Assembly (NCBI GenBank): GCA_031284645.1
Contig: JAITXS010000084.1
Span: 1-8,013 of the forward strand
From: Spirochaetaceae bacterium
Lineage (GTDB): Bacteria; Spirochaetota; Spirochaetia; Treponematales; Breznakiellaceae
Reading direction: 5' to 3'
DNA length: 8,013 nucleotides
The notes below the pieces were generated by a model. The model searched no databases, was not told the origin of the DNA, and saw nothing but the letters and a program-made list of their open reading frames with translations. Of the stretch, positions 1-6,365 are shown in pieces. Both the position numbers and the translations under genes were made by a program. Positions within the stretch are counted from its first letter, which is position 1, and every line of letters starts with the position of its first letter.

Positions 1-23
1 ACTGGATAGATATGATTAGCGAA

Positions 24-377
24 TTAATGGACCGTAACATGCAGATTTCCCGGCAGCACCGGGGTCCGCATGGATACCGGCAGGGTGATTTCGATGGATT
101 GGGGGATTACTGTAGTCAGATCATGGTATTGAGCGGCTGAAAAAAATGAAATGATGCCTTCGGGAATGAGGGCTGCAAGGACCTCTATATCATTTAGGGT
201 TTCCGTAAGCGGCTCCCAAACGTAGTATCCTCTTCGGACTTGTGAAAGATTCCCCGCCTTAATCATTTCGGCAATATCTTTGCTGCAAAACTTAGCAGAA
301 CGCAGGTTAGCCGATCTAAGAATAGGCCCATCGGCCTTAAAAAGCCCCTCCAGTTTTTGAATGCGTATTGCAGTCAT
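24..377 (-). CDS. AbiEi-family antitoxin/transcriptional regulator, truncated by in-frame stop
   Basis: This 117-residue product resembles the N-terminal half of AbiEi-type antitoxins of type IV toxin-antitoxin systems. In that family a winged-helix domain binds the promoter and represses the operon, and the cognate AbiEii nucleotidyltransferase toxin is usually encoded just downstream. Residues 4-53 look like the winged helix, ending in the typical VRRGYYVW segment. Residues 66-102 carry the family's pattern ALIPEGIISFFSAAQYHDLT followed by IEITLPV. The ATG is preceded by GAGGG with good spacing. Family members normally run to about 200 residues or more, so this one is short. The reading frame after the TAA at 24-26 stays open to the window edge and reads FANHIYP, which fits the next part of the family, so the stop looks like a nonsense mutation. 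The toxin gene, if present, lies beyond base 1. The family call is fairly confident; whether the protein is functional is doubtful. Confidence 0.7.
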   Translation of the reverse strand: MTAIRIQKLEGLFKADGPILRSANLRSAKFCSKDIAEMIKAGNLSQVRRGYYVWEPLTETLNDIEVLAALIPEGIISFFSAAQYHDLTTVIPQSIEITLPVSMRTPVLPGNLHVTVH

Positions 378-390
378 ATTTTACCCTCAA

Positions 391-422
391 AATGTATGTA
401 TTAACATCTAATACGATACATT
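391..422. promoter_or_regulatory. Inverted repeat, probable operator of the AbiEi-like gene
   Basis: AATGTATGTATTA (391-403) faces TAATACGATACATT (409-422) across a 5-base spacer. The arms are reverse complements except for one extra base in the right arm. It sits immediately downstream of the -10 box and upstream of the ribosome binding site. AbiEi antitoxins are known to bind inverted repeats in their own promoter, so autoregulation is the natural inference. Confidence 0.55.
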
Positions 423-425
423 TAA

Positions 426-454
426 AATATAATGGGTAATGTTAATTATATCAA
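426..454 (-). promoter_or_regulatory. Sigma70-type promoter of the AbiEi-like gene
   Basis: Read on the minus strand there is a -35 TTGATA (454-449), a 17-base spacer and a -10 TATATT (431-426). Both boxes are close to consensus. The start point would fall near 419, inside the inverted repeat at 391-422 and about 40 bases before the ATG at 377. Confidence 0.6.
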
Positions 455-575
455 GAGACAATTAAAGGCCATCAGCGATTTTACTTTTAGAAAATATCTG
501 ATAAAATACAGGAATGGGACGAGGAATAGTACCGGGGCAGTTGAGCCTCTTTGAAGAAGCCGGGGAACAATCAAA

Positions 576-602
576 GGCACCTCTTCGGAGGTGTCTTTTT
601 TT
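576..602 (+). terminator. Rho-independent terminator with UUCG loop
   Basis: GGCACCTC (576-583) pairs with GAGGTGTC (588-595) over eight base pairs, one of them G-U, closing a TTCG tetraloop. Seven T residues (596-602) follow at once. This is a textbook plus-strand terminator. On the minus strand the stem is followed only by CCTTTGATT, so it would be a weak terminator for the XRE gene that ends 50 bases away. No convincing plus-strand gene precedes it in the window. Confidence 0.8.
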
Positions 603-650
603 CTATTTTATGTCCATCGAAGGCACCCGGACAAAGGCGCTTTTTTCGCT

Positions 651-986
651 CTATGGATCAGCTTTTTCGTCGGAAACCTTGCCCAGTAGTTCCAGCGAGG
701 AGTTTATCAGAGCAGACATATCCACGGTCAGCTTATCGACAATCCCCTTAATATCTGCGGCAACAGGGTTTTCCGGGCTAAAAAGGTCCCGGACTTCCAC
801 CCCCAGAGCGTTGGTCAGTTTCACCAATATATCCGGATGAGGCCACCGCTCGCACCGTTCAATAGACCCCAGGTGGGTTACAGAAATTTCCGCTTTTTCC
901 GCCAAAACCTGCTGTGAAAACCCGCGAAATGCCCTAAATTTTTTTAAATTATGGCTCAAAAGAACACGCAGGCTATCCCCGTCCAC
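651..986 (-). CDS. XRE-family helix-turn-helix transcriptional regulator
   Basis: This is a 111-residue DNA-binding protein. Residues 8-70 form an XRE/Cro-CI domain: LSHNLKKFRAFRGFSQQVLA is followed by the recognition-helix region ISVTHLGSIERCERWPHPDIL, split here as ISVTHLG and SIERCERWPHPD, then the closing LTNALGVEVRDLF. The rest (71-111) is a helical tail, perhaps for dimer formation. The start is GTG at 986, chosen because GAGGGG (1001-996) lies nine bases upstream and no other start precedes the domain. The gene is divergent from the large plus-strand cluster. A perfect inverted repeat lies in the shared intergenic region, so it probably represses itself, the cluster, or both. The family call is secure; the regulated target is inferred. 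Confidence 0.85.
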   Translation of the reverse strand: MDGDSLRVLLSHNLKKFRAFRGFSQQVLAEKAEISVTHLGSIERCERWPHPDILVKLTNALGVEVRDLFSPENPVAADIKGIVDKLTVDMSALINSSLELLGKVSDEKADP

Positions 987-1007
987 TATGACGTACCCCT
1001 CAACAGG

Positions 1008-1036
1008 ATAATAAAGACCTCTTGACTATTGATAAA
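1008..1036 (-). promoter_or_regulatory. Candidate promoter of the XRE regulator
   Basis: On the minus strand a -10 TATTAT (1013-1008) lies 17 bases after a weaker -35 TTTATC (1036-1031). It is correctly placed for a short leader before GAGGGG and the GTG at 986. It overlaps the plus-strand -35 candidate at 1022-1027. Confidence 0.4.
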
Positions 1037-1050
1037 CTTACAGATAAGGT
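1022..1050 (+). promoter_or_regulatory. Candidate promoter of the plus-strand cluster
   Basis: TTGACT (1022-1027) matches five of six -35 bases. The hexamer 17 bases later, TAAGGT (1045-1050), is a poor -10 and overlaps the left arm of the inverted repeat at 1042-1049. Alternative -10 candidates are TATATT (1071-1076) and TATAGT (1130-1135), but neither has a good -35. The true start site cannot be decided from sequence. Confidence 0.3.
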
Positions 1051-1067
1051 TTTCTACAGCCTTATCT
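1042..1067. promoter_or_regulatory. Perfect 8-bp inverted repeat, candidate operator
   Basis: AGATAAGG (1042-1049) and CCTTATCT (1060-1067) are exact reverse complements with a 10-base spacer, giving about two helical turns between half-site centres. The site lies in the divergent region between the XRE gene and the cluster and overlaps a candidate -10. That is where a dimeric XRE repressor would be expected to bind. The link to this particular regulator is inferred. Confidence 0.5.
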
Positions 1068-1090
1068 AGGTATATTTAAAATCGTTCAAA

Positions 1091-1109
1091 GGTCGCCTGG
1101 CAGGAGACC
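1091..1109. repeat. Imperfect hairpin/quasi-palindrome in the cluster leader
   Basis: GGTCGCCT (1091-1098) faces AGGAGACC (1102-1109) around GGC, with one G/A mismatch. It could be a leader hairpin or a second regulator half-site pair. No T-tract follows, so it is not a terminator. Confidence 0.3.
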
Positions 1110-1161
1110 CCAAAGGGCTTTACGGCCAATATAGTGGTTCAGACAGGATTCGGAGGCAGGT

Positions 1162-1326
1162 TTGACTAAGAATACCGGAAGAAAATCCCAGGCTGAGGAA
1201 AAAAAACCAAAAACCGAGGCTACACAAGCCGAAATTGACGAATTCTCAGCCCAGATCAGCGATCTTGTAGGCCGAACCGCAGGCAGTGTAAGCTGTATTT
1301 TAGGCGAATCAGATAAAACAGAATAG
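1162..1326 (+). CDS. Small hypothetical protein (54 aa), first gene of the cluster
   Basis: The frame begins at TTG (1162) five bases after GGAGG (1152-1156) and ends at TAG (1324-1326). It is the only start between that stop and the upstream in-frame stop at 1132. The product is MTKNTGRKSQAEEKK followed by a short acidic helix-forming segment and a small hydrophobic stretch, LVGRTAGSVSCILG (residues 35-48). The N-terminal third is strongly charged and lysine-rich. I recognise no family. Its stop codon overlaps the AGGAGG that serves the next gene, which suggests translational coupling. A TTG start and short length make it easy to miss. The good ribosome binding site and tight spacing support it as real. 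Confidence 0.55.
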   Translation: MTKNTGRKSQAEEKKPKTEATQAEIDEFSAQISDLVGRTAGSVSCILGESDKTE

Positions 1327-1337
1327 GAGGAATTTTT

Positions 1338-2537
1338 ATGCCAGAGTTTACAGATGAAGATGCCGAATCGGAATTACACCGCTATGCAGGGGATGTAAAC
1401 AAAAATAATGTGGGTGATATATTAACGAAAGAATCCTCGGTATTCAGTAAGGTACGCGGGCCGCTTGAAAAATTTGGCAAGGATATAAAAGATCTGTTTT
1501 CCATGGTTAAAGATTATTGTACCGGCGATTATAGGGAAATTCCATGGGCAACTATTGCTTCTATAGTTGGCTCGCTTGTGTATGTATTAAGCCCCATCGA
1601 CCTTATTCCCGATGTTATTCCTATACTGGGTCTTTTAGACGATGCTGCGGTTATTTCGCTATGTTTAAATTCGCTTCATGATGATATCAAAAAATATGCA
1701 GAATGGAAAAAAGATCAGCCTTTAGTGCAGGAAACAGAGGCGGTCGATATAGAAGAAACCGTGCTGTATCTTGATAACCCTGACGCCCGCGTCAGGCAGC
1801 AGGAAATGCACGCTGCTGAAATGGACCGTATTGAAGAAACACAAAGGCAGCAAATAAAACTGCTTAAAGAAACACTGGAAAAAACTGTTGAACAAACGCT
1901 TCAGTTAACCAACGCGCAGTCCCTTTCAAATTCAGGATCCTATAAACAGGAAAATACTGAAATTGAAACAATACAAAAAATACACGCAAAACTGGAAAAG
2001 AAACGCAGTGATTTCAGGAAGACCACTGCTGAACTTGAACAATGTATACGGGGAACTGCGGAAGTGGGTTTTGCCATTATGATCAGTGAAATCGAAAAAA
2101 TAAAAAGCAATACCGGCCTTTTTATAGATTTGCCTGGGGTCAAACAAAAATATGATAGCTTTGTACAGCATCTGGACGGTTCGATAATTGATGTTGTTAC
2201 CAGGCGGGTTTCCCTGGCCGATGCAGAATGCGCAAATATTCTTGCCATACATTCTATTGACGAAAGAGAACAGGCCCTTGAGAAATTTCTTGAAGGGGTT
2301 CTTGTACAGGGCGTGAATAATGCCAAGGATTGCCTTGACATGCTTATGTGGGATACCCTTAACATGGTATCTTTTGTTGTTACTAACAGGATCGAAGATA
2401 AAAAGCAGGAAGTGCAAAGAGCCGCAGAAGAATTTGCTTCCATGGGGAAAAATTTATCGAATAGCGAAATAATAGCTAAAGACAAGCAGTATAAAAATGA
2501 CCTTGCCTGCCTTGAGCAATTTTTAAAGCTCGCGTAA
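1338..2537 (+). CDS. DUF1232 (YkvA-like) domain protein with long coiled-coil C-terminus
   Basis: This is a 399-residue, two-part protein. Residues about 68-118 are a DUF1232 domain with the hallmark SPIDLIPDVIPILGLLDDA (residues 85-103), a hydrophobic pair of helices found in membrane-associated proteins of unknown biochemistry. From about residue 144 to the end the protein is a charged, helical, coiled-coil-like region. That region is clearly homologous to the gene at 4029-4859; shared stretches include QQE near 155, KLEKKR at 218-223, NTGL at 258-261 and TNRI-DKKQE at 349-358. Start ATG at 1338 has AGGAGG seven bases upstream. It precedes the dynamin-like GTPase by 25 bases. My inference is that it tethers the GTPase system to the membrane while its paralogous tail contacts the same partner as the second copy. 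No catalytic motif is visible. Confidence 0.85.
   Translation: MPEFTDEDAESELHRYAGDVNKNNVGDILTKESSVFSKVRGPLEKFGKDIKDLFSMVKDYCTGDYREIPWATIASIVGSLVYVLSPIDLIPDVIPILGLLDDAAVISLCLNSLHDDIKKYAEWKKDQPLVQETEAVDIEETVLYLDNPDARVRQQEMHAAEMDRIEETQRQQIKLLKETLEKTVEQTLQLTNAQSLSNSGSYKQENTEIETIQKIHAKLEKKRSDFRKTTAELEQCIRGTAEVGFAIMISEIEKIKSNTGLFIDLPGVKQKYDSFVQHLDGSIIDVVTRRVSLADAECANILAIHSIDEREQALEKFLEGVLVQGVNNAKDCLDMLMWDTLNMVSFVVTNRIEDKKQEVQRAAEEFASMGKNLSNSEIIAKDKQYKNDLACLEQFLKLA
1779..1796. repeat. 18-bp palindrome at the DUF1232/coiled-coil junction
   Basis: CCTGACGC and GCGTCAGG are perfect reverse complements separated by CC. The repeat lies inside the coding sequence exactly where homology to the paralogous downstream gene begins (residues about 148-153, NPDARV). 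It may be chance in a GC-rich stretch, an mRNA hairpin, or a scar of the domain fusion. Confidence 0.45.
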
Positions 2538-2562
2538 AGCGTATAAAATAAAGGAGAATATC

Positions 2563-4026
2563 ATGGCTAATCAATCTGCCGCTTTTGTCCAGAAAGCCGG
2601 CGAACTGCAGAATGCATTCAAAGAGGTGCAAAAACTTTTCCAGCCGGATTTTATTAACCGGTGGACAAAGGAAGTAGAGCAGTATAAGGAATTTGCGGAA
2701 AATCCGGTATTTCAAGTAGCTGTTGTCGGCGCCATAAAAGCCGGGAAATCAACGTTGCTTAATGCGATGCTCGGGGAGGAACTTACTTCAACCGAAGTTA
2801 CCCCCGAAACCGCCTCCCTTACCATTTTCAAGTATTCACCCGAAAACTATGTCAAGGTTAAATTTCTTAGCCGCCTTGAATGGGATGAACTATGGGCATC
2901 GGCTACAAAAAAAGCCGACAGCATCTTTGCAAAAGAATTTCAGAATGTGAACGGTGAACGGTATGTGAATGAGTGGGCCGGCCACAAGGAAATTGAAGAA
3001 AAATTTTCTTCAATAGAAAAGCTTAAAACCACCATTAAGCGTTACAGTTCGTCAAAAAGCGGAGAACATTACTTTGTCAAAGAGCTGGAAATCGGCCTTT
3101 CGCAATTCCCTGATTTTTTGCCCAGGGAAATAGTCCTTGTTGATACACCCGGCCTTGACGATGTGGTGCCTTACCGTTCTGAAATAACTACCCACTATAT
3201 CAGCCGCGCTAACGCCGTTATCGTGTGCGTTAACGCCAAATTCCTGGCAAATGAACAGTATGTTACCCTTACCAAGGTATTTGAGCAGGTCGGAAAGGGC
3301 AAGAAAATTCTCGTGCTTGGGACCCAGGCGGATACTTTTCAAAATCCAAAACGGGATTGGGAAAAGCAAAAACTGGAATGGGAAAAATACTTGGAAGATC
3401 TTTATAAAGATCCTGCCCTGATGCGTAAAAATCTTATAGGCGTTTCTTCGTATATTTTTTCTTTGATAAAAAAACTTGAGGCAGGGAAAGATATTCCGGA
3501 TACGGATATTACCAATATTGCGCAATTTGCCAAGGGCAATGAAATAAACATCCCTTCTCTTGTCAGTAAGGAAGATATATTAAAAGCCGCAGAAGACGGT
3601 AATGTTGACATGGACAGATTGCTGGCAAGAACCCAGAAAAAAATCATTAAGGAAAAAGCAGCGGATCTTCTTGCCTGTACGAATATTCCCGCTTTCTTTA
3701 ACGCTTTAAATGACGGGCCGCTGCAGGACAGCACTGTTGAGCTGCAAAACGATCTTACCTACAAATATCAAAGCATAGAAAACGAGGTAAAGAACCAGGC
3801 GCTGGATGTAAAAGCCTCCATAGAGGAACAGGTAACAATTTTGAGCGGTACTGTTGAAGAAAAGGAAAGTGCCATACGGCAGAAAGGGGAAGAGTTTAAA
3901 AATTTAAGTAAATATGCAACGGAAGTCGAAGATTCTTTTACCGAAATGAGGAAAAAAGTAAACGCCGCAATTGAAGACGTAAAGTCAAAACTTGACTCAG
4001 AGCTTAAAAAAGTGGTAGGGGTTTAA
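2563..4026 (+). CDS. Dynamin-like GTPase
   Basis: This 487-residue protein belongs to the dynamin-type large GTPases, which hydrolyse GTP to remodel or bridge membranes. The G1 P-loop is GAIKAGKS (56-63) followed by T64. G2 is a threonine in EVTPETAS (78-85). G3 is DTPGLDD (194-200). G4 is TQAD (254-257), in which the usual lysine is glutamine. A G5-like GVSS lies at 293-296. The GTPase domain is preceded by a helical arm (1-48) and followed by helices to the end, with a long coiled coil from about 385. At 487 residues it is short for a bacterial dynamin and shows no obvious hydrophobic membrane paddle, so membrane contact may be supplied by the DUF1232 neighbour. ATG follows AAGGAG (2551-2556) by six bases. 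Flanking genes are paralogues of each other and probable partners. The family is secure; the cellular role is not. Confidence 0.9.
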   Translation: MANQSAAFVQKAGELQNAFKEVQKLFQPDFINRWTKEVEQYKEFAENPVFQVAVVGAIKAGKSTLLNAMLGEELTSTEVTPETASLTIFKYSPENYVKVKFLSRLEWDELWASATKKADSIFAKEFQNVNGERYVNEWAGHKEIEEKFSSIEKLKTTIKRYSSSKSGEHYFVKELEIGLSQFPDFLPREIVLVDTPGLDDVVPYRSEITTHYISRANAVIVCVNAKFLANEQYVTLTKVFEQVGKGKKILVLGTQADTFQNPKRDWEKQKLEWEKYLEDLYKDPALMRKNLIGVSSYIFSLIKKLEAGKDIPDTDITNIAQFAKGNEINIPSLVSKEDILKAAEDGNVDMDRLLARTQKKIIKEKAADLLACTNIPAFFNALNDGPLQDSTVELQNDLTYKYQSIENEVKNQALDVKASIEEQVTILSGTVEEKESAIRQKGEEFKNLSKYATEVEDSFTEMRKKVNAAIEDVKSKLDSELKKVVGV

Positions 4027-4028
4027 TT

Positions 4029-4859
4029 ATGGGAAGCAAAGGAAGCGGCGGAGGAAGGACCGTTTATCGCGACGATCCGAGCGCAAGACGATATCAGCAG
4101 GAAGCGCATGACAAGGAAATGAAGCGCCTTGAAGAATCGCATCAGCAGCAGATGAAAATTCTTCAGGAGACAGTTGAAAAAACAGCCAAGGCGCTTACAG
4201 AAATATCCAACGGCCGTATTGTCGCCGAACAGCGTTATGATAAAAATACCGCAACCATCCAGGATACCCAGGATATTCACCGTAAACTCGAAAAGAAGCG
4301 CAAGGAATTCCAGCCAATCGCGGCAAAGCTGGAAGAAACGCTTAAGGAGACGGCGGAAAGCGGTTTTAACTTGATATTAACCGAAGTTGAACAAATTAAG
4401 AATGATACCGGGCTTTCTTTTGATATCAATGCAATGAAGCAAAAGGCTGATAATTCTATAAAAAAGATGGAAGGTTCCATCGGGGAAATTATCAACCGGC
4501 GCGTTGCCCTAAGCGAACCTGAATGCGCTGATATCTTGGAAGAGGAGTCCGAAGAAAAACGCGAACAGGGCATCCAGGTTTTTCTAAATAAGGTGTTAAA
4601 GGAAAGTTTCAAGAATTCAAAGGCAGGTATTGAAGAAGCCATGAAAGAATTAATAGACATGGTTTCGTATACTGTGACGAATAGGATTGGTGATAAAAAA
4701 CAGGAACTGCAGCATGCCGCAGAAGAACTTACTTTTATGCAAAATGCCCTCTCGGAAAGCGAGATTAAGGCGAAAGAGAAACAGTACCAGGGAGAACTTG
4801 ATTCTCTTGACGGATTTCTTTCATCTCTTGGCAAAGGGGTTGAAGCCACAGCAAGATGA
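4029..4859 (+). CDS. Coiled-coil protein, paralogue of the DUF1232 protein's C-terminal region
   Basis: This 276-residue, almost wholly helical protein begins with a glycine-rich tail (MGSKGSGGG). It then follows the C-terminal 255 residues of the gene at 1338-2537 along its whole length. Examples are KLEKKR (86-91), NDTGL (125-129), GSI (149-151), ECADIL (165-170) and TNRIGDKKQELQ (217-228). By eye, roughly 40 percent of aligned positions match. There is no DUF1232 part, transmembrane segment or catalytic motif. The start lies two bases after the GTPase stop, with only a weak purine stretch upstream (TAGGGG near 4015-4020), so translation may be coupled to that gene. Its last four bases, ATGA, overlap the next start. 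I infer a soluble partner of the GTPase, able to pair with or replace its membrane-linked paralogue. I know of no characterised family. Confidence 0.8.
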   Translation: MGSKGSGGGRTVYRDDPSARRYQQEAHDKEMKRLEESHQQQMKILQETVEKTAKALTEISNGRIVAEQRYDKNTATIQDTQDIHRKLEKKRKEFQPIAAKLEETLKETAESGFNLILTEVEQIKNDTGLSFDINAMKQKADNSIKKMEGSIGEIINRRVALSEPECADILEEESEEKREQGIQVFLNKVLKESFKNSKAGIEEAMKELIDMVSYTVTNRIGDKKQELQHAAEELTFMQNALSESEIKAKEKQYQGELDSLDGFLSSLGKGVEATAR

Positions 4860-6283
4860 AATTCGATATTGATCCTTCAACACCGGAAGAGGTTCGTTCC
4901 CTGGTAAATAAATACACCTGGGATTATCCGTTTGAGCTGGGCAGCGAGGAATATTTTCTTGTAAAAGAACGCCCGCTGCCTGGAATTCAGCTTGAGAATC
5001 CTGCGTGCCTTATTTTGAGCATAAAAGAATTATCCTGCGATATAATTCTTTTAAAAGACGGCGGACGCATGTTTAATTTTCTGGATCTGGCAGCGGCGCT
5101 GTATAACCGGCCAGTAAATGAGTATCATTTTTGGGCAGAGAGAAGACTTGGTAATAAATACCGTTTTATATGCGGCCTTTTAGGCGGCACCATGTCTGAA
5201 AAGGACGGCAGATGGTATTACGCCATAAATACAGCCAGGGCGCGTGAAAAATTTTTTAAAACGGTATTACATAGATTGCGTGTCAGGCACATGCCGCTTT
5301 GCAGGGATCTGCAAAATTTTATATGTGCAAAAGCAGAAGAAGCATTTTCCGCAATCATGGAAACTGCGAAGAAAATACCATCATTGGATTCTTCCTATAA
5401 AGAGCATATTCATAAAAAATTTGAACACTATGGAGAAAGCGTAAAAAATGGCATAGCAAATGCCCTGGAAGACCGCATTAGTGAACGTAATGAAGAATGC
5501 ATAAATCTTATGCAGGAAGAAGATGGCGGAGAAAAGCTGAAAGATCATATACAAGAAGTCATCAGCCAATCCGCCGGTGATTTTTTAAAAGAATTAAAAG
5601 ACCTTGCAGCAGGAACGCTTGCCTATCTTGAATTTAGCAAAAATAAGTCCATTGAAATGAACCGGATTGAAAAAGAGAAAATTGATATAAAACGGCAGGA
5701 TTTGCAGAAATGGGCTTTCAAAGAGGTGCCTTTTGCTGATTATTTTATGAGTTTGGATAAGCTCCATCAATTTTTACATATAGAAGAGAAAAAAAGAGAG
5801 GCTGCATCCTGCAGGGGCTGTGCGGACTGGAAAGAGGCAGAAGAATTATGCGTCCTTTATAAATGCAATATATCCATTCTTCCATTCAGTTGCAGCCATT
5901 TTGCAATAAAAAAATCAAACACGGCAAAAATATTAAAAAATATTGATGTATCCTCTGTTATCCGGGAAAAGTGCGGGAGCTGCGCCTATTATTTTGAAAA
6001 AGATTCTGTCTGCGATTGGCTTAAAATACCGGTAAATGATGGGGTGGCTAAAAATTGCAGCCGCCATATTACAGCAGGAAAATTGTTCCCCTATTGCCCC
6101 GGCTGCGGCAAAGCGCTTCAGGAAACCTGGGAATTTTGCGGTTATTGCGGTGAAAAGCCCTACAAAGGCAATCATTACAGGAGCGCCAATGAAATGTTTA
6201 AATATTGCACCCAATGCGGGAAAATTATGAATAAAAACGATGGTTTTTGCGGCTATTGCGGAACAAAAGCTTATGCAAACTGA
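4856..6283 (+). CDS. Cys-rich multi-zinc-ribbon protein (475 aa), function unknown
   Basis: The first 150 residues look globular with mixed strands. Residues 150-315 are helical, charged and coiled-coil-like. The C-terminal third holds four Cys clusters. Two are tandem copies of CxxC-x9-C-x13/14-C with a nearby His (C319, C322, C332, C346, H348; then C373, C376, C386, C401, H404). Two are classic zinc ribbons, CPGCGKA to CGYCGEK (C414, C417, C428, C431) and CTQCGKI to CGYCGTK (C451, C454, C465, C468). All probably bind zinc in structural roles and may mediate protein or nucleic-acid contacts. The ATG overlaps the preceding stop as ATGA, a sign of coupled translation and of membership in the GTPase operon. 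No enzymatic motif is seen. The product is not assigned to a named family. Confidence 0.8.
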   Translation: MKFDIDPSTPEEVRSLVNKYTWDYPFELGSEEYFLVKERPLPGIQLENPACLILSIKELSCDIILLKDGGRMFNFLDLAAALYNRPVNEYHFWAERRLGNKYRFICGLLGGTMSEKDGRWYYAINTARAREKFFKTVLHRLRVRHMPLCRDLQNFICAKAEEAFSAIMETAKKIPSLDSSYKEHIHKKFEHYGESVKNGIANALEDRISERNEECINLMQEEDGGEKLKDHIQEVISQSAGDFLKELKDLAAGTLAYLEFSKNKSIEMNRIEKEKIDIKRQDLQKWAFKEVPFADYFMSLDKLHQFLHIEEKKREAASCRGCADWKEAEELCVLYKCNISILPFSCSHFAIKKSNTAKILKNIDVSSVIREKCGSCAYYFEKDSVCDWLKIPVNDGVAKNCSRHITAGKLFPYCPGCGKALQETWEFCGYCGEKPYKGNHYRSANEMFKYCTQCGKIMNKNDGFCGYCGTKAYAN

Positions 6284-6352
6284 TGAGGCAGAGAAACAAA
6301 CAGTTTACGGCGATTTGATAAGCGCCATAAAATTATATTTAGAAATTAGAAA

Positions 6353-6357
6353 GGAGG
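6353..6357 (+). promoter_or_regulatory. Ribosome binding site deciding the 6366 start
   Basis: GGAGG, within AAGGAGGAG, lies eight bases before ATG 6366. The frame is open back to an ATG at 6240, but that longer version would overlap the Cys-rich gene and lacks such a site. The zinc ribbon also begins at the second residue after 6366, so the shorter product is preferred. Confidence 0.8.
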
Positions 6358-6365
6358 AGTGTACT

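Noticed and set aside
432..554. 40-aa plus-strand ORF before the terminator (ATG 432 to TGA 552-554)
   Set aside because: No ribosome binding site or recognisable family; its start falls among the promoter elements of the minus-strand AbiEi gene.
514..840. 108-aa plus-strand ORF running over the terminator and into the XRE gene
   Set aside because: It crosses a strong terminator, has no spaced ribosome binding site and is antisense to the XRE coding sequence for much of its length. Only the short QLSLF-containing part is noted as possible debris.
1932..2485. Long minus-strand ORFs (161 and 181 aa) opposite the DUF1232/coiled-coil gene
   Set aside because: They lie wholly inside a well-supported gene and lack ribosome binding sites. 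The Ser/Cys-rich product is what the reverse strand of a Glu/Lys-rich coiled coil gives.
4277..4849. 190-aa minus-strand ORF opposite the second coiled-coil gene, resembling the one opposite the first
   Set aside because: The resemblance follows from the homology of the two sense genes; it is not evidence of a conserved antisense gene.
6240..6365. 42-residue N-terminal extension of the zinc-ribbon gene
   Set aside because: It overlaps the previous gene out of frame and lacks a ribosome binding site, whereas ATG 6366 has GGAGG at ideal spacing and starts right at the zinc ribbon.
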